From: Polytrichum commune
Taxonomy: Eukaryota; Streptophyta; Polytrichopsida; Polytrichales; Polytrichaceae
Length of the DNA: 64,000 nt
Direction of reading: 5' to 3'
NCBI GenBank assembly: GCA_950295325.1
Contig: OX485808.1
Location: 36,476,527 to 36,540,526 of the forward strand
Position 1 is the first letter of the stretch, and each line of letters opens with the position of its first letter. Under the pieces are notes generated by a model. It worked only from the letters and a program-made list of their open reading frames with translations, ran no database searches and was not told the origin of the DNA. The position numbers were made by a program, and so were the translations under genes. Positions 11,901-22,800 of this stretch are shown here, one piece after another.

Positions 11901-12542
11901 TTGTATGAGTGGCAGTAAGAAGAAATATGTGTTGGATTGGCCTATAGTACCCAACACGTGGCCAGTGAAGATAGGTACCAATCTATCGAAAGAGGAGGTT
12001 TTGGCACTTGAAGATGTTGGATTTCAACTACAGCAGAGGGAGGCATTGTCTCCTCGTCGTAGGCTTTCAACAATCGCAACTCTTCCCATCCCTTGCTCGC
12101 ATATTCTATGCCACCAAACCCAGACGCCCACCCTACATTCAGATTTGGGAAGACAGTGCGTCGTAATCCAACAGCACCTCTGGCAGATCACAAAAACAAA
12201 TGGGAGAGCGCCGGACTCATGGAAGGTTACTATGTGGTTGGGGTCACTGCCATTCCATATCCGGGCTTTGGAGTGATAATCAACATTGTCTCCAAGCAGG
12301 ATATCACCTACCATGTCACAATTGGCGATATCCCGCATTGCACATGTCCAGATTTCACGAAAATATCCTCTCATACATTGGGAAAGAAAGGAAAATGGGT
12401 GTATTGTAAACATCTTTATTATGTGTTTAGATTTTTGTGCAAGGTGGATTACGAGAGTGACAAGTTCATTCATGCACCTATATATACCTATAATGAGGTC
12501 ATGCGACTACTTGAACTTGCTGGTATTGTAGAATGTGAGTAG
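8935..12542 (+). pseudogene. MULE transposase with WRKY/GCM-like zinc cluster, DDE core and SWIM finger (decayed)
   Basis: One gene can be followed from ATGGCT at 8935 to the stop at 12540. The N-terminal part has in-frame stops at 8986, 9370 and 9649 and a frameshift near 9765. Then comes a Cys/His cluster (RSTCAGHLQCPNDYCDY ... CKVC ... IHYHPVANGTCRES) typical of plant MULE DNA-binding regions. The catalytic part includes IACCDMQSEDG, FMADSAQANWNAVRAIYG and ERTCLFHWSASL, matching the D, D and CxxH signatures of the MULE family. A GTAAGT...ATAG intron (11070-11175) is in phase. Near 12063-12092 the frame shifts again, and the C-terminus carries the SWIM finger CTCPDF...KWVYCKHLYY. It would cut and paste element A by acting on the heptad TIRs. 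Start choice rests on frame continuity and the CCATGG context. With this many lesions the copy is dead. Confidence 0.85.
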
Positions 12543-13190
12543 TATTGCAAGTGTTCTATTAAGTAACATATATTTGAATGTCAATAAATGACATGTTTTG
12601 GTTTGGATTATTATAATAAAAATTAGCAGTGGACTGAAAGTATTTCAAATGATTCAGTAACTTCATTTTTATTTAGACTGCGACCCAACCATGTGTGGTT
12701 TGATTGATTCACACGGATAAATAATAACACGTTTCTAAAAATAAAAAACAATTAAGAAGATTCTACGCACATCCGCGTAGTAACGTCTTCTTGGTATCCG
12801 CCTATAGATTATTCCTACTTTATCACTAGCTCAATTTGGGATAGCACCAGTCAATGTAACCAACCGGATTCGAACCCGGGTTGATCCAGACCTAATACCA
12901 GTCTCTTACACAACTCACATCCACAGGCGGATGTCTCAAAACCTAGTAGCTACCTACATATTCACTATTTCTAATATCTAATTTTCTTCCTTTTGTAGAT
13001 TTTGGGCCTTTATTCAACCCGTGAGCAGTTTGAGTGGCTCACAATTATGGCACCGACATATATGTAGAATGTGAGTAGTTGTACAAGTGCTAGTTGTAGC
13101 TACATGTATAAGGATGTCAATAAATGACATGTATTGGTTTGAATTATTATAATAAAAATCAGCAATGGATTGAAAGTGTTCTAAATGATC
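12528..13190. repeat. Duplicated 3' end of the transposase gene flanking a SINE-like insert
   Basis: About 120 bp after the transposase stop (12528-12650, with GTAGAATGTGAGTAGT and TGTCAATAAATGACATG) recur at 13064-13190. Between them lies about 410 bp of unrelated sequence with a tRNA-like head (separate entry). The pattern looks like a local tandem duplication, with material lodged between the copies. TCAATAAATGACA may act in polyadenylation. Confidence 0.6.
12720..12960 (-). mobile_element. Probable tRNA-derived SINE (or tRNA relic)
   Basis: On the minus strand GGTTCGAATCC (about 12867-12877) is a perfect pol III B box. About 45 bases upstream, AGTTGTGTAAGAGACTGGT resembles an A box, as in tRNA-derived plant SINEs. 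No cloverleaf acceptor stem pairs, so it is not a functional tRNA. The 3' body runs towards lower coordinates and its end is not defined. Confidence 0.45.
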
Positions 13191-13318
13191 TATGGAAATA
13201 GGGCCCTTTCACTTGTGCTTCATTTAAAATATTGGCAATTTTCAATTGAAAATATGCAATTAATTTGTCAAAAATTTGGTTGTAAACCCTAAACCCGTGT
13301 GTCTTTACTAAATTTGGA

Positions 13319-13408
13319 TTCATTGCTTATATGTTACTGCTCATTGCTCATGTGTTACTGCTCACCACTCACCGCTCACTGCTCATCGCTCATAAGATAG
13401 CTTCTCTC
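13319..13408 (-). repeat. Right terminal inverted repeat of element A (heptad repeats)
   Basis: Read on the minus strand it begins GAGAGAAGCTATCT and continues in 7-bp steps (TGAGCGA, TGAGCAG, TGAGCGG, TGAGTGG, TGAGCAG, then TAACACA-type spacers alternating with TGAGCAA and TGAGCAG). It mirrors the left end and abuts the right target-site duplicate at 13409. Confidence 0.85.
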
Positions 13409-13693
13409 CTTAATTTCCTAGGATTTGTAGACAAACTTCTAATGAAAATACTGAATAAATATATCAAGTACTCAGGAGATAAATGGTACATTTTGACCTT
13501 CACTAGAATTCAAATTGCACTGACCTATTTCCATGATTTCCCTCAGCTAGCTTCAAATCATAGGTGATCCTACAACAATAATGTGAATTGGGCATCCAGG
13601 ATACATCCAAATAAATTGGCAACCCAAAATTGAATGTTACAACATCCAACAAGGTTGCTCACTAGAGGTCCTCCATTTGAACAATCCTGATCA

Positions 13694-14282
13694 CCCGGGT
13701 ACGCAACTCCCATATTATACGCAGGGGGCATCGTACTTAAAACGGCTTAGAGGACGGCTTTTGTAAAAATTATATCAAATTATATCAAATTAAAATGATC
13801 AAAAAGTTGGGTGAAGACCAAATTAAATAAAATGAGATGAAAAAAAAGTTGGGTAAAGACCAAATTAAATAAAATGAGACGAAAAAAAAGTTGGGTGAAG
13901 ACCAAATTAAATAAATGAGATGAAAAAAAAGTTGGGTTGCATATTTATTAAGCCTCCCATTAAAATTATAAGCCACAAATAGTTGCCTCCCATTAAAATT
14001 ATAATTCATTTGCAATGTTAAAATTTTATTAAAAAATCCAAAAAGTTGGGTAGTTTGACCTATGGTACTTGTATTAAAAAAATCATATAATTAGGTTTTT
14101 AATGCAATTATATGCTTCAAAATATATTCATTTCCTATATATAATTACATTTTTGGATTTCTTGTTGGAAGGGCTACAAGGGTTTCCTACATTAAAACAA
14201 ATTGTATCACTCAATATTGGACTAAAACGCATTATAAGTGATTATAATCAGGACCATATAATACGGGAGTTGCGTGCCCGGG
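13694..14282. mobile_element. 589-bp TIR element, hAT-like (non-autonomous)
   Basis: The ends are inverted, CCCGGGTACGCAACTCCC against CCCGGGCACGCAACTCCC, and extend another 8 bp or so with few mismatches. The flanking 8-bp direct repeat CCTGATCA occurs once at the matching empty site (about 60987). The interior is AT-rich with three tandem copies of an AAAAGTTGGGT-AAGACCAAATTAAATAAA type unit at 13800-13935, and codes for nothing recognisable. An 8-bp duplication suits hAT; the CCCGGG terminus is unusual for that family. Confidence 0.8.
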
Positions 14283-14841
14283 CCTGATCACTTTGGAGCA
14301 ATTCCTTGAACATTCTTCGCTCATTTCCAACCCCTCTAAATAATCATGTTACTATGGACCATGGTGATCTTCTCATATTCAAAATCAATGAGGACCACAT
14401 TGATTATTTTTCTAGGAAATTGATGTGGGTGGATATTTTCAGTTTATGCTAGGTTTGACATTTGGTGTAAGGTGACTCTTTGATTTCATATAAGGTGTTG
14501 ATCGGAAGTCGCAAGGAAGACTAAGTGGAAGTTATTTGTTATTTCCACCCCACTAATTATGTCCACGCCAATTTTCCACCCCCACTAATCGGACTGTTTA
14601 GAGCAGTGAGCAAGTGAGAGCGAATGCATTACCTACCTTAGAACTGATGACAGACCATTCGCTAGTGGCAGCACTGCGAATCATGGGACAACATCTGGCG
14701 ATTCACCAAGCCCAGGCTTGCGACAATTAATCCATCCTAAGCAATTTTGAGCGTTCAAAACAAACATCGGAGCACCATAATCCAACTTAGTGAGCAGCTG
14801 AGAGTGAAAGCACAATTGGTGAAGTAAGCATAATTATTGAT

Positions 14842-15089
14842 CGTTTGCCAGTGATGGCATTGCTCTCATGGGAGGCCAGAATGCCCTTGCTTCGCTGCGA
14901 GATGGAGGAGGCCGTCCGTCTCAGCTCCTCCGTGTATGGATTGGTGCTCTCGAACTCCGGCGGCATCACAATCTGCTGTGGAGATGGGCAGGAGCCCCGC
15001 TGAATTGTAGTGGCCTTGCGGGAGCAGTGCAGCCATGAATCCCCCAGGAACATGCTCCGTTCCAGGCCAGCGGATGCCGCCATCACCAT
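14842..15089 (-). pseudogene. Fructose-bisphosphate aldolase first-exon fragment in R1
   Basis: The minus-strand reading from ATG at 15089 gives about 82 residues ending NPYTEELRRTASSI...SKGILASHESNAITGKR. This matches the N-terminal region of class I fructose-bisphosphate aldolase, (A)SDELxxTAxxIxxxGKGILAxDESxxTxGKR, preceded by a transit-peptide-like Ser/Arg-rich leader (MAASAGLERSMFLGDSW). Only this exon is present. The base pair after it reads AT instead of the donor GT kept in R3, and ILASDES has become ILASHES. It is a gene fragment carried in repeat R, with no downstream exons and no catalytic lysine. Confidence 0.7.
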
Positions 15090-16511
15090 TGTGCTTTTCA
15101 CTTGAGGATTGAGTGTTTCCATAGGTGTTTGTGAAGAATTCTTCCTTTCCTTTCCTTTCCTTTCCGATCCGATCCGATCCGAAGAAGCATGGATCGTCGT
15201 GCGAGGAGAGGAGATGGGGAGTTCGGGACAGCAAAGCAGTGGCGGAGCGAGGCTGCCACACTGCCAATCTTGTGAGAGGCGCCTGCTGCCTGTTTCTTTA
15301 TCTACTAACCCACCTTTCTTCTCTTCTCTTCCTCCTTCCTCCCTCCCTTCCTGCCTGCCTGCCACCAGTGTTCAAGATTGAAGCCCTCATATGAGTTTCA
15401 TTTTGAAGGGTTCTCAAATTTCAGCCCTTCAATTGAAGAGTTGGTTCAAATTTAAGATGTCAAATTAAGAATATAGAAAGGAAATACAAAACTCATATTA
15501 AACTTGTGCGGGAATTATATGGTACATGTTTGCAGTACAATGTGAAAAATTAAGAACCAATCATCTAACTCCACTTCTTGTAGTGATAATGCCCTACGCT
15601 TGTTGGTTCTTGTGGTGGGCAAATTATATTGAGGACTTCAAGTGACGTTTTCATTTTCAATTTGGGGTCGTGTCCTGAAGGGTTGTTTTGAGAGAGGTAT
15701 ATTTTGAAAATGCCAAATCGCATTTGAAGGGCATTGAAGACTTCAATCTTGAACATTGCCTGCCACCCACATCCACACCCAATTGCCTCCTCCATTTCTA
15801 CAAAAAGATTTGTTGGCCCTGTCTCATGTCATGGGATAGAGGCGTTGTGGTAGAGATTGCCTTTGTGCAGTAATAGGGTCTAGGCAATGCATGTCATAAC
15901 TTAATGAATAAGGTTCGGTGAAGTTCAATGAAATTTCCATTGTAATATGTCATATAGGTTATCTTATAAACATTGATTGTTCAAAACATTCAAACTGTGA
16001 TTTTATGATGGAGCCTCTCGTGGCAAAACCACATTCCCTTGTTCATACCATGCCCACACTAGGACAGGCGACTGGCCCGCACCACTGGGAGAGTTTCCAT
16101 CTTGATAAGAGTTCTTGTCTTGTATGCACCGGTGAAACTACAGTACGTTGCATCTAGTGAGGTTATTGTGAGTACGAGGAGGAATCCTTACTGGTAACAA
16201 TAAATTTCAAAAAGAGATGCACTTTCCATATCAAGAGGGACTCCTCGTACTACCTAAGAGCAATGGGTAGCCTTAGGGTGGGCATGGTATAAGTGTGTGA
16301 TTTATTGAGATTAGAGTCATCCTTACAATCTCTCAAAAACTAATAGAAACGTTACTAATAAAAAACATTCTCACAAAAAAAATTACTTATATCGATGACG
16401 TTTTGTAGTATTATGTTGGCAATTAGCGGACATGACATTTTGAGACCTCTAGGCATTTGGTTTAGGCCTTCACAGATAATGTACGTGACACTAAATTGAT
16501 ATCATAAGTGG

Positions 16512-16655
16512 TGTAGTAGAAATGTGGTACCTACTCACATGGCACAACTATCTAATAGGAAGTCGCCAACATGACAAGTGGAGGTGGTATTTTCTGTTCA
16601 TTTCCTATTACTAGGTGGTCATGTCATCCCGGTAAGTACCACATTTCTATTAGTG
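16512..16655. repeat. Short fold-back sequence
   Basis: TAGAAATGTGGTACCTA near 16516 pairs with its inverted counterpart (TAAGTACCACATTTCTA, 16632-16649), and the inner flanks also pair partly. The same fold-back occurs in R3 at about 63277-63418. A degenerate MITE is likely. Confidence 0.55.
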
Positions 16656-16689
16656 TCAATTGCTTGCATAGTTTCAACGAAATATTTTT

Positions 16690-17095
16690 GAGATTAGAGT
16701 TATCCTTAAGGTCTCTCAAAAGCTCATATTTTGGAAGGGAGTTTCGCTCCTTTTTTTACAATTTCTAATGTTTCAGGTTCATTCAAGTGGTGATGGAACC
16801 CCCAACTTTGGTGAAACGAAGGGGAGGTGCTAGGCTTTGGCAAATAGACAGTCGTATAAAAATGAATTTCATGGCAAACTTTTGAAACTTAAGTTGTGCC
16901 CTCAAAAGTCTGAAAATGAATTCATTTTTATAGAACCGTCTCTTTGCCTAAGTCAAACACTTGCGCTTCACCATAATTGAGGGTCCCAACCCCACTTGAA
17001 TGCTCCTTAAACAATATAAATTGTCAAAGAAATGGCCAAATCTCCCTATCAAAACATGAGTTCTTGAGAGACCTTAAGGATAACTATATTTTTTT
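16690..17095. repeat. About 400-bp fold-back (long inverted repeat) element
   Basis: The outer arms, AGTTATCCTTAAGGTCTCTC on the left and its complement near 17065-17093 on the right, pair with few mismatches. Inner segments (TTCATTCAAGTGG, ACCCCCAACTTTGGTGAA, ATAAAAATGAATT) also recur inverted, so nearly the whole element can form one hairpin. The copy in R3 is at 63455-63850. A related terminus (GATTAGAGTCATCCTTAC) lies at 16310. Confidence 0.65.
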
Positions 17096-17241
17096 ATGCT
17101 AGATGAATGAGAGGTGCACTCATGTGCAACAATTCCCTTTCACTTAGTGGGTCACCAATGTAAGGTAGGTGGACCTTGTGTGATTGCTCTTCTTTTGATT
17201 GGATACATAACTCTGAGTGGTAACGGCAATAAATTGTGATA

Positions 17242-17790
17242 GTTATGGGCAACCCACTTATGAATAAGAAGTAACACAAAAGAAGACATGTGTTGCATTA
17301 AAGTAATATTTACTCATTGGGACCTTTCATTGGAAGTTGATCCTTTATGATTTTCCATTGGTTGTTTTGCATAAAAAGAAATCAATAATATATTTCTACT
17401 TGTGACAATGCATGCTCGGAGGTATGTAGTGAACTTTGAATTTAAATGAAGAGCAACCTAGTTTGCTTCATTAAGGGCCAAACTCATTTCAATGTGAGTT
17501 TGACCCTCAATGAATAGATTTAGAACATTCTCTGTTCAAATTCCCACACTACCTCCAAGCATGTACCAAAAATTTATTGAACATGAAAGGTCTTGTATGC
17601 ACATCAACTAATTCTCGTTCAAATGTTGTGTCGAGATAGGATAACTCCATTGAGACTAGGCTATATGCTCAATTTAGACATCGTTTTAGGTTCAATAGTG
17701 AACACATTTGGGAGGGCCTAAGCAATCACTTAAAAAAGAAGAGATTCATCACTTTTTCTTCCTACAACATTGCATCGCAACTTTGATTTA
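17242..17790. other. Non-coding stretch between R1 and the PIF-like element
   Basis: No gene, TIR or clear repeat is seen. It may still belong to repeat R, since the sister copy leaves the window at the corresponding point. Confidence 0.5.
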
Positions 17791-18924
17791 GGGGCGGTTT
17801 ACACTATGGACCATGAAGTTGGACCAGGGCTCTGCAAGGCAGCTGATTGGCTGTTGAAGTTCTCCCGGGACAACTTCGGTTTACACTAAGGAAAAAATGG
17901 CAGAGGGACCATGGAGGTCGAGGTCCCCAAAATATAAATTTTAAGGCCTAATAAATACACTGACATGGTCCAACGGGTTTTGCGTTGAGAGAGGCAAGAG
18001 AGGTGGTCTGGTAGGAAAAGGCAAGGGCCCATGTCAGAGAAATACTATTTCAATAAATTTTTAATGAATCTACCTTTTAAGCACCTTAATCATACCATAG
18101 CCCATTAGACATACCAGCACTACCTTGCCCTACCCCTTAAACCGGCTCACACGTGTTTCACCAAACAACGCGGGACATCTAGAACTCAAGAATTCAAGTG
18201 CATATTTGTTTTTTTGGTCTACCAAATGAAATGTTTGGAATTTTGGGGCTTGTAATATACCGTTGGAAAGGTCTTGAAAATACCTTTCCAACGGTATATT
18301 ACACACCCCAATATGATTACAAAATGAAGTTGAAAAACAAAAAACAAAAATCTGTAGTGGTTTAGTGACTGTAGATCAGGGTAGTCAAAAGAAGTGCAAT
18401 GGGAAATCTTCTAACATTCATTATCAAAGAATTGAAAATTAGTGTTGAGCAAGGTAGGGTGGTAACAACATTAAATATAATCAAACACTAAATATCCTAT
18501 TTAGTGTAGTGACAAAACAAGGTACATGTCACATGTAAATTACATTGAGCATGTACAAATTAAATTGCTCATTTTATTTTATTTAAAAAAAATTGTTGTG
18601 AGAAGATTTGCAAGCCACATCTTCGACACATTTAACAAGAAGTGAAGACAAGTGAAGCCCAAGAGAAGACAAGGAATGATCCAACTTATTTTTTTTTCAA
18701 AATTGCCCTTTTTGGGCATGTATTAAAAAAATCAGCACCTCCACTTTTTGGTGCATGGTCATTCTTTATGGTCCACATTCGGTTTACACTTAGTGAAGGG
18801 CCCATGAACCATGAAAACTAATATTTTAGTAGCTCGGACCATGAAAGTCGTCCCATGAAGTCGTCCCACGCAAAATAGGCCTCTTACGTGGGACAACTTC
18901 ATGGTCCATAGTGTAAACCGCCCC
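17791..18924. mobile_element. PIF/Harbinger-like non-autonomous TIR element (1.13 kb)
   Basis: A perfect inverted repeat of about 31 bp closes both ends, starting GGGGCGGTTTACACTATGGA. The flanking 3-bp direct repeat is TTA (17788-17790 and 18925-18927), the usual PIF/Harbinger target, and the GGG-rich terminus also fits. It has no transposase. A strong internal hairpin is listed separately. Confidence 0.85.
18252..18302. repeat. Perfect hairpin with 21-bp arms inside the PIF-like element
   Basis: The left arm (18252-18272, containing ATACCGTTGGAAAGGT) and right arm (18282-18302) are perfect inverted repeats around a 9-base loop. Pairing continues outward to about 28 bp with two mismatches. 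The size is compatible with a small-RNA precursor stem, but a simple structural palindrome is equally possible. Confidence 0.75.
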
Positions 18925-19110
18925 TTAGACCCTTAAAATGACGAATTGCCCTATTCCTAATTGCTAATCAAAAGAGACAATTCCCAATCTGACCCAACAA
19001 CAAAATTGCCACATACCTTATTGATACCTTATTGCCACTAATGGACTGCACCCACCATAGAGAATTGAAAACTTGAGTACCATTCTGGAGACAACATCCC
19101 AGACATGTAT

Positions 19111-19830
19111 TGATCCCCAATCTACGAATGGGGGCATCTGACCGCTGGTTCCAGATGGGCTGCTTCGGGGAGATTTAGGGCACGATCAGTCGAGATCCGA
19201 GCGTTTCCAAGCACAACCGAGTTACATGTTGATATCTTTGGGTTTTCCTGTCTTCATTTAATTAGGTATAATCTGTAGATTCCTCTAAAATGATGGGCGA
19301 TTTGCCCAAAGTCTTGAACTTGAACCGGTCATCTCTCATACCCAACCGGCCCATCTGTAACTAGCAGCCGGATCTCCCCATTCGTAGGGCTGGATGAGTT
19401 TGAGAAATGACTGGTTCAAATGCAAGATTTTAGGTAAAGTGTCGATCATTTCAAAGAAATCCAAATAATACGTCTTAAATTAATAATGGAAACCCGAAAG
19501 GTATCAACGTGTAACTGGTTGGACTTGGAAACACTTGGATCTTGACAACCGATTGTGTTTCAGAACCCAGAACCTTTCCAGAAATTGATCTCCAGCTCTT
19601 AAAAGAAATGACGATTTGCCATTTCACAAAGAGTCAAAGCAGAAGGCTTGGAAAGAAAGAAGGCAGTGAGAGGAATCCATTGATTGAAACATTTGTGTCT
19701 AAAGTAGAAAATATTGTGCTTTCAAATGTCGATGGTTCTACAATTTGAAGCATTTTACCTAAAGCAAGGGTCACCATCCAGATCTAGACCTCCCTAGGTA
19801 TTTAATTTTTCACTTCTAGAAAATTCAATT
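19111..19830 (+). repeat. Repeat R, copy R2 (rearranged)
   Basis: It aligns with the start of R1 (ATCTGACCGCTGGTTCCAGA, TTTAGGGCACGA) through to about 890. The segment matching R1 480-670 is missing, and a related piece (CCACCATAGAGAATTGAAAA) lies just upstream at 19045-19085. No gene is present. Confidence 0.75.
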
Positions 19831-22800
19831 AACTTCTCAAAATTTGTAGTCTTTAGAGATAATTATGATACAAAAGCAGCTCCATAATAATGCATATGCT
19901 CAAAAATGATGTTTTGGCAATTCTCGAGTAGGCTCTAAAGACACTCACCCTCAAGGGTGCTGCAGATAGTTATCACGCCAGGGAAGAATGTGATCTTGAG
20001 TGGCACCCTCAAACACTTTTGCTGTATATTTTCCATACATATGGCTACAACGACATGTGCAATTAGGTTCCCCCACAATAATACATCAACATCGCAAACT
20101 ATTTTATTATTATTTATCACCACAATAACAAGCAAAAACATAAATTAGGTTTTTACTGTAGTTTCTATACAGATGAATAACAAAGTTCTAAGTTTCTTCC
20201 CGATCTGGTTTTAACCCAAACTGATTTGCATGGGTAAAGAGGCAACCTATTGCAAAGGCAACGTGATTGCATAGTCTATCAGTGCAGCTCATTCTACTCG
20301 CATTGCAGCAAATATGAAAAGCAAGTACAAAACTCAAGAAACTCAAGCATACAGGGAAGCAGGGAAGTTACGTTTCCGAGGCCAGGAGGGGAGTAGAGAA
20401 GCTGGCGCCATGCTTGCCAGTTTTTGACAATGTTGTCAAGCCCAACTGTTGCCGACCTACAACAATCCATTGCCATACTTTCACCAAGGATCAGTCCCAG
20501 TTCCACTTCAACAAAGCACTAAACCTCTGCACAGGCAAGTTCCCCCATTACAATAGTTGTTAGATGGAGAGAGGGAATTATCGCATACGAGTGTACCTCT
20601 CTTGCATCTCACATAAAAGCCCTCAAATGGTATGCAACTTAGAGGTGAATACATCTTGTCAATTTCACACCTAAACTAGATGCCTAGATAGAGGTTTCAA
20701 AATGTCACACTTGCAAATTACTAATATGACTTCATTTTTCACATAAGTAACCTTTTTAAGTGAAAAATATCTACATTTTGGCATTAAGAGTAGCACATTG
20801 GGGTACATTAGATGATAATCTTGCGTTTTAGTATGCAAGAGGAAAATATTTTTGAGCATGCTAATGGTAGGTGTCATGTGTTTACATTTTAGTTAGCAAG
20901 CTGAAGATAATCTGAAGCATACTCATGGCATGTGTCATTTGTGTACACTTTAATCAACTTGGAGACCATTGTGTAACATCGGCATGCACACCATAACACT
21001 ATTGAATATACTCATGTCAAGATATTAGTAAGCGCACTTGATGCCAATTTTCATGAGTTGACGTTTATAGTGAAGGTTGTTAATCATCAACATAACCTAG
21101 GATATGCCTCAAAATAGGGCAAGTGACACTAAATACCATAAATGGTGTAGTACACTGATACATAAAATACGGTTGCCTTTGCAAATAAGTTGCCCCTTTA
21201 CACATCTAAATTACCTTGGGTGAGTACCACATCAAAAAAGCCTTGTAACTTTGTTTATTCATCTATGTGGCACCCACAGTAGAAATAATTACTACTGTAT
21301 TTGATCACTGTGGTAGCAAATACTGAAAATAGTGTAGAATGTCAATATATTAGTGTGGGCCAACCTAATTGCAGATATCAGTGCACTAAACAACTTTGAT
21401 GGCATTTATCTGTTGTCTTCCATGCACAAGGTTTGCATGTGTGGTGGCATTTGACGGGGGTTTTAGAACTTTGGTTGTGGAGATCTTGTCCTTGTGAACC
21501 ATAGCTATAAAAAGGGCGCAGCTCAGTTGTATCCGTACTACACCTACACTAAAATTGTCCTATCAGTACAGTGAGCTAGAGTAATTATCTATACCAATCA
21601 CATTAGTTTTGAACCCATGCTATATCTCCAGTTTGAAATATGTGTAATTTTAAAAAATCACATTATGAACTCATTGTCCAAAATTATTGACAAAAACAAA
21701 AGAAGAAGGGAAAAAAAGAGGGTTGGGCACCGTTTGAAAATGACATAAATGTAAGCCTAACTTCAAAGTTGAAGTCCCACTGCAAGTAGAGTGGATTTGT
21801 GGAAGTTTGAAATGGGCAGGGTAGCTTTGTCTAGTTTTGGTGGGTCCACATTATGAAAGAGCGTGACCAATATTGGGAGCCACAAATTTTTATGTTGTTA
21901 AATTTACCAATTTAAAAATACAATTTGCCTCAGGATAGGCGGAAGCCCTTAAAGTGGGCCCCAATTGGCCCACTCCTTCTTCAGGCCTTGGGGCTTCCTT
22001 GGCCTTGCATGGCCAAAGGCTCACCCCACTCATGCTCTTCTCTTTATACAACGAGGTAAGTTAAGGCAAGTAGGGCACACTTACTCGGATGTTTGACATA
22101 AGATTACTCAAATGCTTGCAATGACATTACTCAAATGCATCTCTCTCTTCTCTTTCTATTTCTAAGTAGTGCAATGCAGGGAGACTCAAATTCAGTTTGG
22201 ATTGCTGCAAATTTCGGCATCCTAGCTCTTTGTGCCCAAATCTTATGTGGCAATTTGCCAAGCTTATAGAACAATTGAGAAACCGTGGGTAATGTTATCA
22301 TGGCCCAAGACTGACACTCCCCCCCCAAAAAAATAGAAACTTATGTGTGGCCAACGATATGATCTTCTTTTTTTGATGGTATCACAAAACTTGAAGTGGC
22401 TTCAAAATAAAGGCCCCACACAATATGACACTTTGAGTTCAATATAATGTAGGTTCTTATAAATTCCATGAAAATTTAAGATATCAATCATATATCAAAT
22501 CAATCTATGGTTCCATAATAAAAGCAATTCATGTTGTTCTTGAGTGCAAATCTTTTTTGTGTATGTATTGTTTTGTATTGTGGATTTCTAAAATTGCTCA
22601 AAGGCTAATCTACATTGCAATGAATTATTGGCCTTGCCTTTTGAGATGGCTTTTGAAATGAGCCAAAGTTTGGCCTTAGTTGGACAACCAACTGGGATTG
22701 ACCATGTGTGGAGGATAATCATAGGGCATAGCACTCTTTCGACAAGCCGCTTGTTAATTTATAATAAGCACATAGTACATGAAAATAACTCACCTCGTCC

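Larger units (their letters stand above)
908..13408. mobile_element. Element A: 12.5-kb MULE-like DNA transposon with ParB/methyltransferase-like second gene
   Basis: Flanks are the direct repeat CTTAATTTCC at 898-907 and 13409-13418. The sister repeat at about 60704-60713 has that sequence once with nothing inserted, so the borders are set by comparison. The ends are inverted: left GGGGAGTGCTATCT, right (reverse complement) GAGAGAAGCTATCT, each followed by a long run of TGAGCGG-type heptads. A 9-11-bp target duplication with long TIRs and a SWIM-containing transposase fits the Mutator superfamily. Inside are a minus-strand gene (exons 1604-5542, perhaps to 8298), a palindrome array (5719-7026) and a plus-strand transposase gene (8935-12542). 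The two genes are transcribed outward from the middle. Both carry stops and frameshifts, so this copy cannot supply its own proteins in present form. Confidence 0.9.
13409..17241 (+). repeat. Large repeat R, copy R1 (right part)
   Basis: It continues R1 after element A and matches 60704-64000 almost throughout, except for the TIR element 13694-14282, which is absent from R3. Alignment is still good where R3 runs off the window, so the true right end is not visible. It contains an aldolase exon remnant (14842-15089), a TTTCC microsatellite and fold-back sequences (16512-17095), each listed separately. I see no other gene. Confidence 0.85.

Noticed and set aside
12840-12935. Functional tRNA gene
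   Set aside because: The B box is perfect, but no acceptor stem or anticodon arm pairs; a SINE or relic fits better.
14787-15365. 192-codon minus-strand frame as a complete gene
   Set aside because: Only the aldolase-like part (14842-15089) is meaningful. The upstream part is a translated TTTCC/GGAAG-type simple repeat, and the end runs into an intron.
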